DNA from: Rhynochetos jubatus
Taxonomy: Eukaryota > Chordata > Aves > Eurypygiformes > Rhynochetidae
Reading direction: 5' to 3'
NCBI GenBank assembly: GCA_027574665.1
Contig: CM050657.1
Span: forward strand, 19,145,700-19,209,699
DNA length: 64,000 nucleotides
The translations under genes were made by a program, and so were the position numbers. Positions 50,129-61,142 of this stretch are shown here, piece after piece (position 1 is the first letter of the stretch; the number at the start of each line of letters is the position of its first letter). The notes under the pieces are model-generated. The model searched no databases and had not been told where the DNA came from. It saw only the letters and a program-made list of their open reading frames with translations.

Positions 50129-53100
50129 GTAACAGCAGATTTCCCATGCTCTTAAGCACTGTATACTGTTTGTGTATGGGCTGCCAAAAAGAGTCTGAGA
50201 GAGTCTGGAGCATGAGCCCTTACATTTCTACACTTCTAGGGAGGGGGAAATTAACTTCTGAGATTTGCTCTCTGATCGTACATGATCATAGAACCACGGA
50301 ATGGTTTGAGTTGGAAGGGACCCTAAAGATAATCCAGTTCCAACCCCTCTGCCATGGACAAGGACACCTTGCACTAGACCAGATTTCTCAAAGCCTCATC
50401 CAGCCTGGCCTTGAAGACATGATGTAGGCAGTCAAATCAATAATTAGGTAAAGCACAGACTTTACACTGCAGATCCCTATCAAAATGGTTTCTATCCATG
50501 AAACCTCATGTTTCAGTTGTTGAATTTCATTCTTGCAACTAGTGTTGTGGTCAAAGGTAGATTTGTCAGCGTATCGTGGTGACAGCAAGACCCAGGTTCA
50601 TTCCTATCATCTCCATGGATTTCCACAGGTCACCACCGATGGTCATCCCTGCAACCGGGTCTTCGCTTTCCAAAAATATCCTCCCTGCTATGAGCACAGA
50701 TGGATTGACTGCCACCTTTGAGCCCACCTCAGTTGCAGGGATGGGAATAAATAGCCAGGTTTCCTTTAGTCTGCTGAAGACAAGTAGGATCCAGAGCGAG
50801 CAAAGGTTTTGCAGAGCCTATTGTCATCTTCTGGCAGAGTGAACTCACATAGCATCTCCTGGAGTAAACATTCTTAAATTCTGGTGATCACAGCCTTATT
50901 TCAAGAGGAATGGGAATGATATTTTGGCAGAAGAGAAGCAGGGGGGAAGGCATTTCTTACTACCATTAACCTGGTGACTTGGAACATAGTTGACCCTGAT
51001 AATGCTTGGCTTTGAGTTGGTGATTGAGAAAAATAAAGGGAAAACTACATTTCTCAGGTCAAATTCTGAAAGCCTCTATCTTTGTCACACAAACGAGACG
51101 TGTAGCTCATCTCTCACTGCCACTTCCAGCAGGGTCGTGCAAAAGTCTGAGGTGCTGCCCGCTGCCTGCAAGAGTTACAGCTGGGTCAGACCGCTTAGTC
51201 CTTGCAGCACCACTGAGCACCAGCACTCAGCAGATAAATAAGGCTTCCAAAAGGATACACATTGTGTCTCTGAGGAGGAAAAGAAAATCTATTTGAAAAA
51301 CACAAGGTGGAATTAGGAAACCAAGAGTTTATCATAAAACAGTACCAATATTTAACACAAGAAAACTTCTGTTCATTTTTGTTTTGCTTTAGGAAACCAG
51401 TGTAAAACTAGATCATTTTTTACAACTGGCAGACCACCTGTGTACTGGGTTTCTGACAGTAGTTTTGGGTTTGTTTGCAGGGGGAAAATGAGGACTTATC
51501 TATGACGGAGGTTGTAAAATCCCTGTTTATCATTTACTTGCTGATGTGGCTTTGTGGAGAATTTCCTGGGAGAAAAGTATTGGTATTAAAAGGGGCATAA
51601 AATAAAACTCCCTGAATCCAATTTAAAAAAAAAACAACACTTCATAATTCACATAATCCCCTGAAATTTACGGCAAGGGTGGGACTTTAAGGAGCACATA
51701 AGCAGCAAAAGTGTGAAATGCTGCACTGAAACTCAGTTTGTGTCCATAAATCACTGAATGACTCTGAAAGGGTCACCTGTCATTTTCTTACTCCTCCCAA
51801 TAAGGAAAAGGGAGAAGAAAAAAGCAAAGTAAAAGATCCCAGACCTATAGTACTTTACACAGTTATAGCACAGGTGGAATAGAGCCAGTTCTGTCCTCAA
51901 ATATGTTTGTTTATAAAAATCTATTGGTTAAAAGACTGCTTCCATTTCACACACATTTCTCTGAATGCAGGGATGGCTGAAGTTTCTAGGAATTAAGTGG
52001 GATAGATAGCCAAGAAAAAACAATACGGGTATCAGGGTTTTGAGAGTACAGCAGTGTGAGAGGTCTCACACAGTCAGGACCTCTCCCCGACCTCCCTCAC
52101 TTCCGTCCTGGAAACCCTCTCACACAGCGCAGATGCAGCTCCTTTTCCTAGGCTTGATGCTAAGATAACTCACAACAGCATTAGGTGAAGTCAGCCAAAG
52201 CCCTAGTAGGGGTTTCTAAACTTATCTACTCAGATCTGACCCAAAAGACATCGCGAGCAACAAGTTTAGCTCATTGTTGGTGTGGTATCACTGAGCTTTC
52301 GACCCGCAGGTCTGTATCTCACATAGGTGAAATTAAAAATACAAGCTAAGCCCCATTTTAACAGTGGATGTGAAAAACCAGACATCTCACGAACACATTT
52401 TAAATAACCTTCCTATTCTGTAACAATCATCCATCCAATTTTAGTCCAAGTTCTGCGGTGTTGTAAGGACTGAATTGATTTCAAAGTTTTCCACATTGCC
52501 AAGGAAAAGGAGCAGATACACATTTAAATCCAGGTGTACAATGCAGTTTGTTGCAAAATTGGGAATCCATCAGAAGCAGGACATGCTGCAAGGGAAAAAA
52601 AATCAGGTCCACTTGCTTTGATTTATATAGGGGGTAAGTCCAGAGAGCTCCGAGTGGGGTTCTTCATTTGTCACTGTGACCGCGCAGCCTGGCGTCTTAA
52701 AAGCAGAGCTGACTGAAAACAGAGCACTCCTTTGTGAAAAGTGGCACTGACATTCAATCTAAGTTTATTTTTCGCAGGGGAAAGGGAGGGAGAAAAGGAC
52801 TGCTCTGGTTTCCTAAGCAAAGGTGGCTTATACAATTGCGCTGAGCATCTGTCCTCGCTGAGGTCAGGGCAGACCGACCCAGCTGACACACAGGCTTTTT
52901 GGCAGCCCCAGTCCCAAACTCTGGACAAGCCACGGCACAGGCTGCTATGCGCCAGCTGAGTGGATCAGAAAGAACACACAGGAAGCCCGGGATTATGGCT
53001 GTGGTGACGGTAAAAACATAAATGTGCAGGAAATCAAACCTCATACATTCAGAGAACAATAAAGCAAGGTTTTTGCAGTTAAAAGATGAGGATGTAATGT

Positions 53101-53409
53101 TACTGAGGTGTTGAGTTATGAATGCTATGGATGATCAGCATTGAAAAGTGCATAAATGGGAGGAATGTGTTTTATTTTATGCATCAACAAAATTTAAGCT
53201 CTTGATGAAAAAGGTTGTGATATCTGGAATTTCAAAACCCAGGTAACAGCTGGATGGGTTGGTTTGATCACCTTTGCTTTGGAAAGCTCTCTGGACTACA
53301 TTTCAGTCCTCCTTAGACTTCCTTCTTATTCCTCCAAAAAAAAAAGTAACTTCTCTTGCAAATGAAAATAAATGTGAGAGTGGAAATTATTTTTACTTCC
53401 TTATTCCAG
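50129..53409 (+). other. SPATA16: SPATA16 intron, 3.3 kb (intron 6 by human numbering)
   Basis: It runs from GTAACA to a TTACTTCCTTATTCCAG acceptor. It contains a young CR1 fragment 155 bases after the donor. An AATAAA occurs at 50746-50751 and another near 51031. Beyond these there is only unremarkable sequence; open frames of up to about 100 codons at 50576-51296 and 52534-53059 have no recognisable family. Confidence 0.87.
50283..50422 (-). mobile_element. Avian CR1 LINE, short 3' fragment (~140 bp)
   Basis: The + strand begins ATCATAGAACCACGGAATGG, the reverse complement of the CR1 3' terminus. It continues through TTTGAGTTGGAAGGGACCCT, GTTCCAACCCCTCTGCCATG and CACTAGACCAG to CATCCAGCCTGGCCTTGAAG, where it is cut off by 5' truncation. 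It is less diverged than the copy at 2040 and similar in type to the one at 7088. Its + strand is open in the frame running on from the preceding exon. Confidence 0.96.
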
Positions 53410-53556
53410 ATCTACGTGGACTTCACATCTTGCCACAGACAGCGGAGTGGCCGTCCCTGCATCCTCAGAAGTACTTACTGACTCTGGGTTTCAGAAACAA
53501 ACGTCTCGGAAAAATCTTGGAAAGGTGTTTAAGTAAAAAAATGCCAATCTTCTTAG
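53410..53556 (+). CDS. SPATA16: SPATA16 exon (probable human exon 7)
   Basis: This 147-nt exon completes an Asp codon (G|AT) and leaves one base into the next codon (TTA G|gtatgc). It encodes DLRGLHILPQTAEWPSLHP, then QKYLLTLGFRNKRLGKILER and CLSKKMPIFLG. The LHxLPQT and YLLTLGFxNK blocks fit human SPATA16 as I recall it; the region after GKILER appears less conserved. No domain beyond the family-specific C-terminal half is recognised. It is followed by a very short intron, so this exon and the next are likely recognised as a pair. Confidence 0.93.
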
Positions 53557-53795
53557 GTATGCCAACTTGCTTAATAGCTGATGTAGCTCAGGGGTGACCT
53601 CTACGAGTCTTCCTAAATGAGGGGTTTTGGGGGGTTTCTGGGGACCCATTTCTCTGAGCCAACAGCCCTGACTGTCCAGACCACTCTGCCCATCCTCTTC
53701 TCTCCTCCTCCACTTTACCCATCATCTTGCTATATCCTCTATGGAAAATGTATATGAAGAAAAACAGTATATGGCTTTGTGATTTCCATTCCTAG
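53557..53795 (+). other. SPATA16: SPATA16 short intron, 239 bp (intron 7 by human numbering)
   Basis: It runs from GTATGC to GATTTCCATTCCTAG. Four G-runs lie within 90 bases of the donor, at 53591-53594, 53621-53624, 53629-53634 and 53640-53643. G-runs of this kind are known to aid definition of short introns through hnRNP H/F. A C/T-rich stretch follows at about 53690-53735. Confidence 0.93.
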
Positions 53796-53908
53796 ACCGG
53801 AAAGTACCTTTCAGTCCTGTCACGCAAGAAGAAACGAAAAGTTACTGGGATAACACTGGGAATAAGATCGTGCCAGTAATGGATTTTATAAGAAGCACCA
53901 AATTAACT
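53796..53908 (+). CDS. SPATA16: SPATA16 exon (probable human exon 8)
   Basis: This 113-nt exon completes an Asp codon (G|AC), encodes DRKVPFSPVTQEETKSYW, DNTGNKIVPVMDFI and RSTKLT, and ends in phase 0 at ACT|gtgagt, a consensus donor. The DFIRST block fits human SPATA16 as I recall it. The donor exon end (CT rather than AG) is unusual but is offset by the strong GTGAGT. The acceptor is GATTTCCATTCCTAG. Confidence 0.91.
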
Positions 53909-56900
53909 GTGAGTATAAAACTCTCTGTCTGGGGTGCAGTGTGTCCGGCAGCAGAAGTCTGTGCATGTGTGAACGTTGTGTCCTTTTTGGTGGGTAATTC
54001 ACTCTGCACATGGTTCTTCTGTGTCCAGAAATGCTGAGCTAATTGCATTAAGACTAGAGTTCAGTTGGGTTTTAGATACTTATAAGAAGTAGCCCTAATT
54101 ATTTAACAGTGTGCTCAGTTTATCTAAAATCACTTTTCATGTGATTTTCTCAAATCTATGTGGCCTATTATATTATATCCCTACTTCACATAACTACCAA
54201 AGTTACTTGCTATATTTAATACCCATAGTATACTACAAATATCAGCAGGATCTCCATCAAGAGTTAATAATTGCTACTTGAAGCATTTCTAGTGATTTAG
54301 ATCCTGATCCCTATGTAGTGAAGTATATGAAATAACCTTCAAATCTGTTGTAACCGTATTGAAGGTATATTAGTTAATTCTACTCCATACTTTCTGCAAT
54401 AATGTACACAGCTTTTTAGCACCATGGCTTCTGATTAGCACAAAAGGTCAAAAATCAAATTTGCATGTAGACTAGACTGTTTTAATGCAATTCTTAAATT
54501 ATTCTCCTGAAAGTAAGTGGAAGCAGCCTCTCCTCCCCAGATTGTAAATGCTAATGTTAACGCTTCTTCCCTAGCAATAAGAGTTTTTCAGTTTTCTGTA
54601 TGTTGAAGGAATGAGAGCCATTTCATCGTCAGGGGTGTCTTAGCAAATCACAGGATTTATATTCTTAGGTTTTGATACCAGATAGGAGGTTGACAAAAAC
54701 TGCTACTTAGCAACCCCTAGCAAGGAAGAAACATTAGTTAGATATTTGGGGAAGCTGTATCTCCTTTACTGTCAGAGAGCAGCTGCTCTAACAACAGTAA
54801 GTGCTTGAACTCACATGCTTAGTGGGAGGTAAAGGTGCTCAGCACTTTGCCAAAATGGGTGCTCATAAAGCATCTGCATCCGTGCGAGGCAGGTGGAGCA
54901 GGCTGAGGGCAGACATCCCCAGGGAAACACACAGCTGCTTCTTTCCAGTTCTTTCCTGAAGCCATGTGCTATTGGCTTCGGATGACCAAAAGCCCAAGTT
55001 ATGGACGCGCAGGCTTACAGAAGTGGCATCTTTGGGGAAGTGAGATATCTGTTATTGCTGTGTGCATCACACTTCAACCATTTAAGAAGTTAAAAGTACG
55101 GGCAGAAAGTGGGCTGGGTACTGGACCCAGTATAAAACCCTGGTCCTTCTGAAAGCCTCAGTAAAAAAAGATTTTTCAAAATTCTTCTTGGTGCCACAAT
55201 TTTCTCTTGGAGTACAGCACAGAGATTTCAGAGGTGAGATTGCTCTATTGCAGTTATTCGGTTTCTAAAGAGTGTCAGGGAGAGAAAAAGCTTTGAAAAG
55301 GATATCTTGCGAATTTTCTGCAACTACCCTGTTCTGTAGATGAATTTGGAGGAACAGGACCACACGGTTCAAGCAGAGGCACATGGTATCTGGTATCCAG
55401 GGTATAGGAAAAGAAGACAAATGGTCACGTAAGAGATGAGAGCAGAGTGGGGTGTAAGAGTTGCTCAAGCCAGTCCCCACTACCCGTATGAACTTACACC
55501 GCTCCTACGCAGGAATATTTTCTACCAGCTCTAGACCTCAACTCATACATTTAAATATTCTTGCTGAAACAGAATAGGGCTCCCAAAAAATAGAGGGTGA
55601 AGTGACCACACCACTGAAGTCAGCAGTGATCCTGCCTTTTTTCCAAGGAGGTCAGCACAGCAGGCACGTGGCTCAGGCAAGGTCTACCCAAGGGCCACCT
55701 TCAGCAGCAGCAAGAACGGGGTAGAAGGTCTGAATCATGGTCCTATGGATTTATAACCAGCCACCAGTGGGTCAGTATGGGAGCTTTAATGGAGAGAAGG
55801 AAAGCCCCAAGACAGAAGAAATTATCACTGAGTTAGAAGAAACAGCTGCCAGTTCCACATCCTTTATCAGTGGAAACATGTTCACTTTACCTTCAGTTTT
55901 CCTAGCATTGAATGATCCGGGCAAGACAGAACCTCTGACCCCAAGAGCAAATGACAAAGCCAATTATACCTGATAATACAGATAGCCTCAGAGCCAGAAC
56001 TGCTCTGCTACTGATGATTAAAATCTCTTTATGGGCCTGGCAGAGATCTGGACACTTTTGTTTCCTTGAAAGTATTCCAAAATTTTCTTCAAGCTAGAAA
56101 TACGATGGAATCGTATTTCTGTCACACACAAACTAAATTAAGAACCTCTGCAAGACAACCTTCAGATACAGACTCCAGCTTTACGATTTACTTTAAGAAG
56201 ATGAAGGAATATATTTGTTTTTAATAGAACAAACATTCCTTCCTGCCCTCTTCTTCCTTTGCAGATGCAAATGTACAATCCAAAATGCTTGTCCTAATCA
56301 GGTGGGGTTTTTTTAACAAAAACGTCTCAGTGCTAAAGCAGAGCTTATTAAGCCATGGCAACACTTACTATAAGTCAGCTCTGCACATCAGTTTTGCAGC
56401 TACACAACCTAGAGTTAATTATGATTTATCCACGCACCACTGTTGGCAAGACATGAAGTTAAAGGTTAAAAAAAGCAGAGCATTTTCTATTGCCTCCCCA
56501 CACACACACACTTCTTCGTAAAGAACAGCCAGTCCCATTTAAATCAAGGGGACATTCGCGTATTGTAAAGCAAGAGGCGTTTGAGGAAGGATGTCGCAGT
56601 CTGGTCCCGGCGTAGCATCATCTGCTGCTGGTGGGGAAATGCCATAAACCACATCCACCCAGAAATACAGTGTGACACAAAGGTTATTGTATGTGCCTTA
56701 AAAAATATCTATCAGTCAGACCTTGAGCTGCTCATGCTCCAATCAAGATTACCAGCTCTGACAAGTGCGTATTCTATCAAGTGATTTCACAGGGGTAATT
56801 TTTGTGCTTTGTACCCACCAAGTTTGCCTTTCTCCTGTTGCAGTCCCCTGTCGATGGCACATGATGCTACTTAACAGGAGACATAGTGGCTGGAGGGGCT

Positions 56901-58036
56901 TATTAGACTGCTCATCTTATAAAGGTGAACAAAACTTAGCGTCTGATTCACAGCATGATACGTTTACAGATCTCGCTGTTTTGTTGTCTATTTTTTAGGT
57001 AGTGGGAAAGTGTTTACTACATACGGATTTCAGCATACACATTTTCTGGAGGATACCAAGGGCATTAAAGAAACATTATGATGGATTTTTTCCACTTGCT
57101 ATTGCAATACACTACAGAGCTGCTTGCAGGGCATAACTTCATTCAGATTTTGAACTGAAAAATAGACCACGAAATAGAAAAGAAGAACTACTGGGGGGCA
57201 TTCCAGTCTCTTGCAAAGCGCTGCTCTTAAAGCTGATAGTTAAACATGCCACACATATTGGCTATGACAAATATCTGCTTTAAATCCAGGCTGATCAGCC
57301 ACTTTGCTTTTCTTTTTCTTCAGCATTCATCAAACTTTATTTATAAACAGAAGAGGCATAAGGAATGACTCCTTTGTTGAGCATAGGCAAAAGCAAGAAG
57401 TGGGATATCATCCCAAAATTCTCAATACATGAAAGGACAAGTGATTCACTCCTCTCACATGCTCTCCACCTCCTTTTTGCAACGAATGCCTGTCCTACCT
57501 TTGCTCTGGTTGTTAGAGCTGGGTGTTTAGCAAAGGCAGGTAAGCCCCATCCAGAACAGGCTGCTTTGCTTCTTGTAGGTGCTTTTTCATCCCAGGGTCA
57601 GAGGAATGAAAATGTCCCAGGGCTGATCCTCAGGCATCAGGACCTTATTTCTCTCCTAGAAGGAAGGTTTTCAAACATGCCTCTGGGGTGAATGCTTTTT
57701 TAGTTTAAAGGAAATTTGTGCAGCAAAGAGATTTCTAGGGAAAGCTCTCTTGGAAGGACCTTCGCCTCAGAAAAGGCTGCCCATTAGGAATAAAGTCCTT
57801 GAGAAAAACCATCAATTGCTCAATTTTACATTTTTCATTAAAATCTCCTTGGAATCCCAGACAATAGGGGTGACGCCCATCATGACAGTAACAGCATCAT
57901 AATTTAATCATTTAGTCTTAATATGTTACTTCATTTCTAACCAGGATGCAACTGTGACTGTATACTGAGTGTGTTGGTTCCTTTGCTACCTGATCCCTCA
58001 AATGTTTTTCTCTTCTCTTTAGGAAAGGAACCAAAC

Positions 58037-58085
58037 CTTTTCCACTAAAAAAAAGCTTTTCCACTAAAAAAAACTCTTTTCCACT
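58037..58085. repeat. 19-20 bp tandem repeat, 2.5 units
   Basis: CTTTTCCACT occurs at 58037, 58056 and 58076. The first two copies are followed by runs of eight A and the third diverges. It looks like a recent slippage duplication. Confidence 0.93.
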
Positions 58086-59045
58086 CTCTTTTGAGTTTGC
58101 TTTTTACTTAACCTTCCCTGTGCCTACCTGAGCTGGTTTCATCTTCGCCTGATTGCTTGGCCACTTTATTATGTTTTTTACTGCCGCTTACTAGCCCCTT
58201 GAATTCTGCTATAGTTCATGTAATTCTCATCATGTGGTTCAGCTCCCCGTGGAATTTTTTCCCCTCCACAGCACTTATTTACTTTCTCTTTCTGCATTTT
58301 TCATTGTCACTAAAACACCACCTCTGACAATGTTCAACCTCTTCTAATCCCTTCAAAAAAACCCCTCCGCTGTCGGTTATGTATTTATTTACTTCCAAAC
58401 TACTATAAACTTAAATAGCATTGCTATGTCCACAGAGTGCATGTTGGCACAGATGCCCAGTTTGTTTCCCATCGCTACATGGCATGCTCTCATATTTTTC
58501 TGGAGAGTCAAGCAGAGAAAAAATTGTTTTCTTTTTGCCTCTACTTTCTAATCATTGGAGAAGCCCCCAAAAGACACAGCATGAGGAGAGATGATTTTTA
58601 CCTGCTTTCCTAGCTGATGACTCAACATGCTCATTTCTTAGCGCTTACACAAAAAGGTTTTGGGCGGTTTTCAAGAATAGCAGGGAAAAGCCTTTTGCTG
58701 TATCTAAAATGTTTTGAGAGCATTTCATGTTGATAAGAGCTCTCTTTCTGTCTCATTAACTGATTGCGTCTCCTTATTTTAATGCACACTGCTCTACGCA
58801 GGGACAGTGCTATCTGGCTTTCAAACACTGATGACCAAGTGGAGTTGGGGATCCATTTTGGTCTTGGCCATGGTGTCACGCCAACTAGACCGTGTCAGAC
58901 TTACAATTTCACATATCAGAGACCACAGATGTCTTTTTTTCTTGCTGATGCCTCCTACTAATGCTACCTCAGGTCCTCAGAAAAGGCATCTCCAAGTGAT
59001 GAAAAGAGTCTGTAAGAAGGTTGTCATGGTCTCCTTTCTTAAAGG

Positions 59046-59340
59046 TGGGTCAATAGAAGGCAAGCCTGGAAGGGCTCTCCTGGCTCCTCAAGTCCAATCA
59101 CCTGCTGTTATGTCTCCTTGTGTCACATAATACCCTATTCATGAATTGAGTAAAATCCATCCTAGAACATGTTAGGGTTTCTGCCTTTTCTGCTTTAGCT
59201 GTAACACACTGCAGACCTTCAACCTGAATTATAAGGAGCTTAATTACCACCCTTGTCTTATTTGTACCTATTTATACACAGTGGTCCTTCTGTTATCATT
59301 GTCTTTTACCTCTATCCTTCCTTTTTCAGTTGTTTGCTCT
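59046..59340 (-). mobile_element. Possible ancient CR1/L3-like LINE fragment
   Basis: GCAAGCCTGGAAGGGCTCTC and CCTCAAGTCCAATCACCTGC resemble the degraded CR1 3' blocks 'ggaagggacct' and 'caagtccaaccccctgc'. The following sequence has the general pace of an old CR1 on the minus strand, but I cannot align it block by block. Confidence 0.45.
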
Positions 59341-60977
59341 CTTTGGAATTTAGCCCTGCATTATGTTCATTGAGAAGAATAATCAGCTCTTGGCTTTTTC
59401 ATTCATAGACTAATCAAACCACACTTCTCTCAAAAGAGATATCTCCTACCATGCTGGCTTCTCTGCTCCATGATGCTTGGGTTTAAATTAACCTCTCCAG
59501 ACACAGCTGACTGGAGCTATCTGCAATACTCCGGAGAACTGCTGACCAGAGCTCCTCTTCCCTGTGCCGTGCCTGATTCTCTCCTTCAACTAATGGGAAT
59601 ACCAGTTCATTGGCTCAGCTCCTTCTTTTTCAGTTGCTTTCCTATCTGGAGCTGCTGCATTATAGCTGTATTCCTGCCACTGGCTTCCAGTGCATGGTCT
59701 TTTCTATCATACTATTTTACAACTATACTAAGTATTACATTAAAAGGGTGAAAAATAACTATACTAGGATTGTTTGTAATTTTCTAGAGTTACAAGAAAA
59801 CTAAGGCTTTTCCATTATTATTTTTAAGATGTACAGAAAGCAAGAGCAGCATTGTTATGAAATTCTTCGGCTGGATACAAGAACTATGTTGATAGTCATT
59901 TTGATAACACTTGATGCTTGCCTAGTGCAAATTTCTGCAAAACCAAGATAAAGATCAAACCAAATGATCAAGATTCTTTGCCAAGAGAAGTTAATTTTAA
60001 AAACAGGACACCATTTATTGAAAAATAAATGCCATTCAAAACTTTCCTTTCACCCTATTCCATATGTGATTGGACCTAGAATCACCTCCCTGGAAGTGCA
60101 TGTAAATGGCAGCATCAGCGTGCAACTGCCAGAACAAAAGTCTGCTAAAAATACTGGAAGTGGTTTTGAAAATTGATGCCAATTCTTGGAATTTCAGGCA
60201 CTTAAATATGTTCAACCCCCTGATTAGATGAATGGAAATTTCACTCGGAAGGGCTGAGCATTCAGATATGCAGTGGCTACATCTTGTCGGGAATCTAGGC
60301 CAAATTGCTTTTGAAAATCTCAGTAGGGTGCTTATTTGCATTTTGGCATCAGTATACTTTTGAAAATATGGTGGTAAGGCTGCCATCCATCAAACACTTC
60401 AGCAGGTGCTGAGATTTTATGCAAGCACTTGGCTGAGTTTCTGTATTCACATGCTTAAAATTTACCATATGCCTAGCTGCCTGGAGGATCTGAGACCACC
60501 TCTGCAGGTTTTAGTCCCTCAAGGTTATATATTTGAAAACTATGGATTTGCCTAGTCTGCAAACAAACTGTAAGCTGACACACTGCACAGTTTCCTCAAC
60601 CTCTTCCCTGCAACTTTAAAAGCAATCCATGTAAGTCAGATAATATTTAACAGAAGGGATTATGGAAAAGCCATTTCCAAATGAGAAAATTGCATTCATG
60701 ATGGTTATCTGCTGTCTCCCTTTCACATGTATTATGACCACATATTTATTTTTCTAGTACTACTAGAGAGATTGTGGAAAGAGAGTCTTTCTTCCCCCCA
60801 CCCCACCCCTCTATAAAGATTGTCAGCAACATTATCTTAAAGGTGCTGGATGCCATATTGCTTATAGTATTACCAGCACAAATATGTATGATGATAAGCC
60901 TCAAGGCATAGGGCACAAAGGATAAGTGTGTTTTCTATGATTCTCCTCTAACCTACTCGCTTTTCCTGAGAAAACAG

Positions 60978-61142
60978 GACGATCTCTGCGCGTATTCACG
61001 TGGGGTAGAGCACTTGCATTATGCCAGCCTCCTCGGCCGTTTGCACAGAGTCAAGGAACAGTCCCAAGTGATTAATCAAGCGATGGCTGAGCTAGCAACC
61101 ATTCCCTACCTGCAGGACATCAGTCAGCGGGATGTCAATCAG
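60978..61142 (+). CDS. SPATA16: SPATA16 exon (probable human exon 9), most conserved block
   Basis: This 165-nt exon is exactly 55 codons, phase 0 at both ends, with donor CAG|gtgagt. It encodes DDLCAYSRGVEHL, HYASLLGRLHRV, KEQSQVINQAMAELA and TIPYLQDISQRDVNQ. The stretch from YASLL to DISQ is the strongest match to human SPATA16 that I recall and carries the family call. The first 14 residues look divergent, and the acceptor is weaker than average. An upstream AG at 60969-60970 would shift the frame, so 60978 is the start. The final C-terminal exons were not found in the remaining 2.8 kb. Confidence 0.94.

Larger units (their letters stand above)
53909..60977 (+). other. SPATA16: SPATA16 intron, 7.1 kb (intron 8 by human numbering)
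   Basis: It starts GTGAGT and ends CTTTTCCTGAGAAAACAG, an acceptor with a purine-rich last ten bases. It contains a 19-20 bp tandem at 58037, a possible old CR1 near 59046, a short motif remnant GGTGCTCAGCACTTTGCC at 54834 and three C-runs at 60794-60809. A stretch at 57990-58560 is pyrimidine-rich. Open frames here are short and unrecognised. Confidence 0.85.

Noticed and set aside
53274-53597. 107-codon + strand frame starting upstream of 53410
   Set aside because: Only the part 53410-53556 is SPATA16; the upstream part is intron before a good acceptor, and the joined frame to exon 6 uses 53410.
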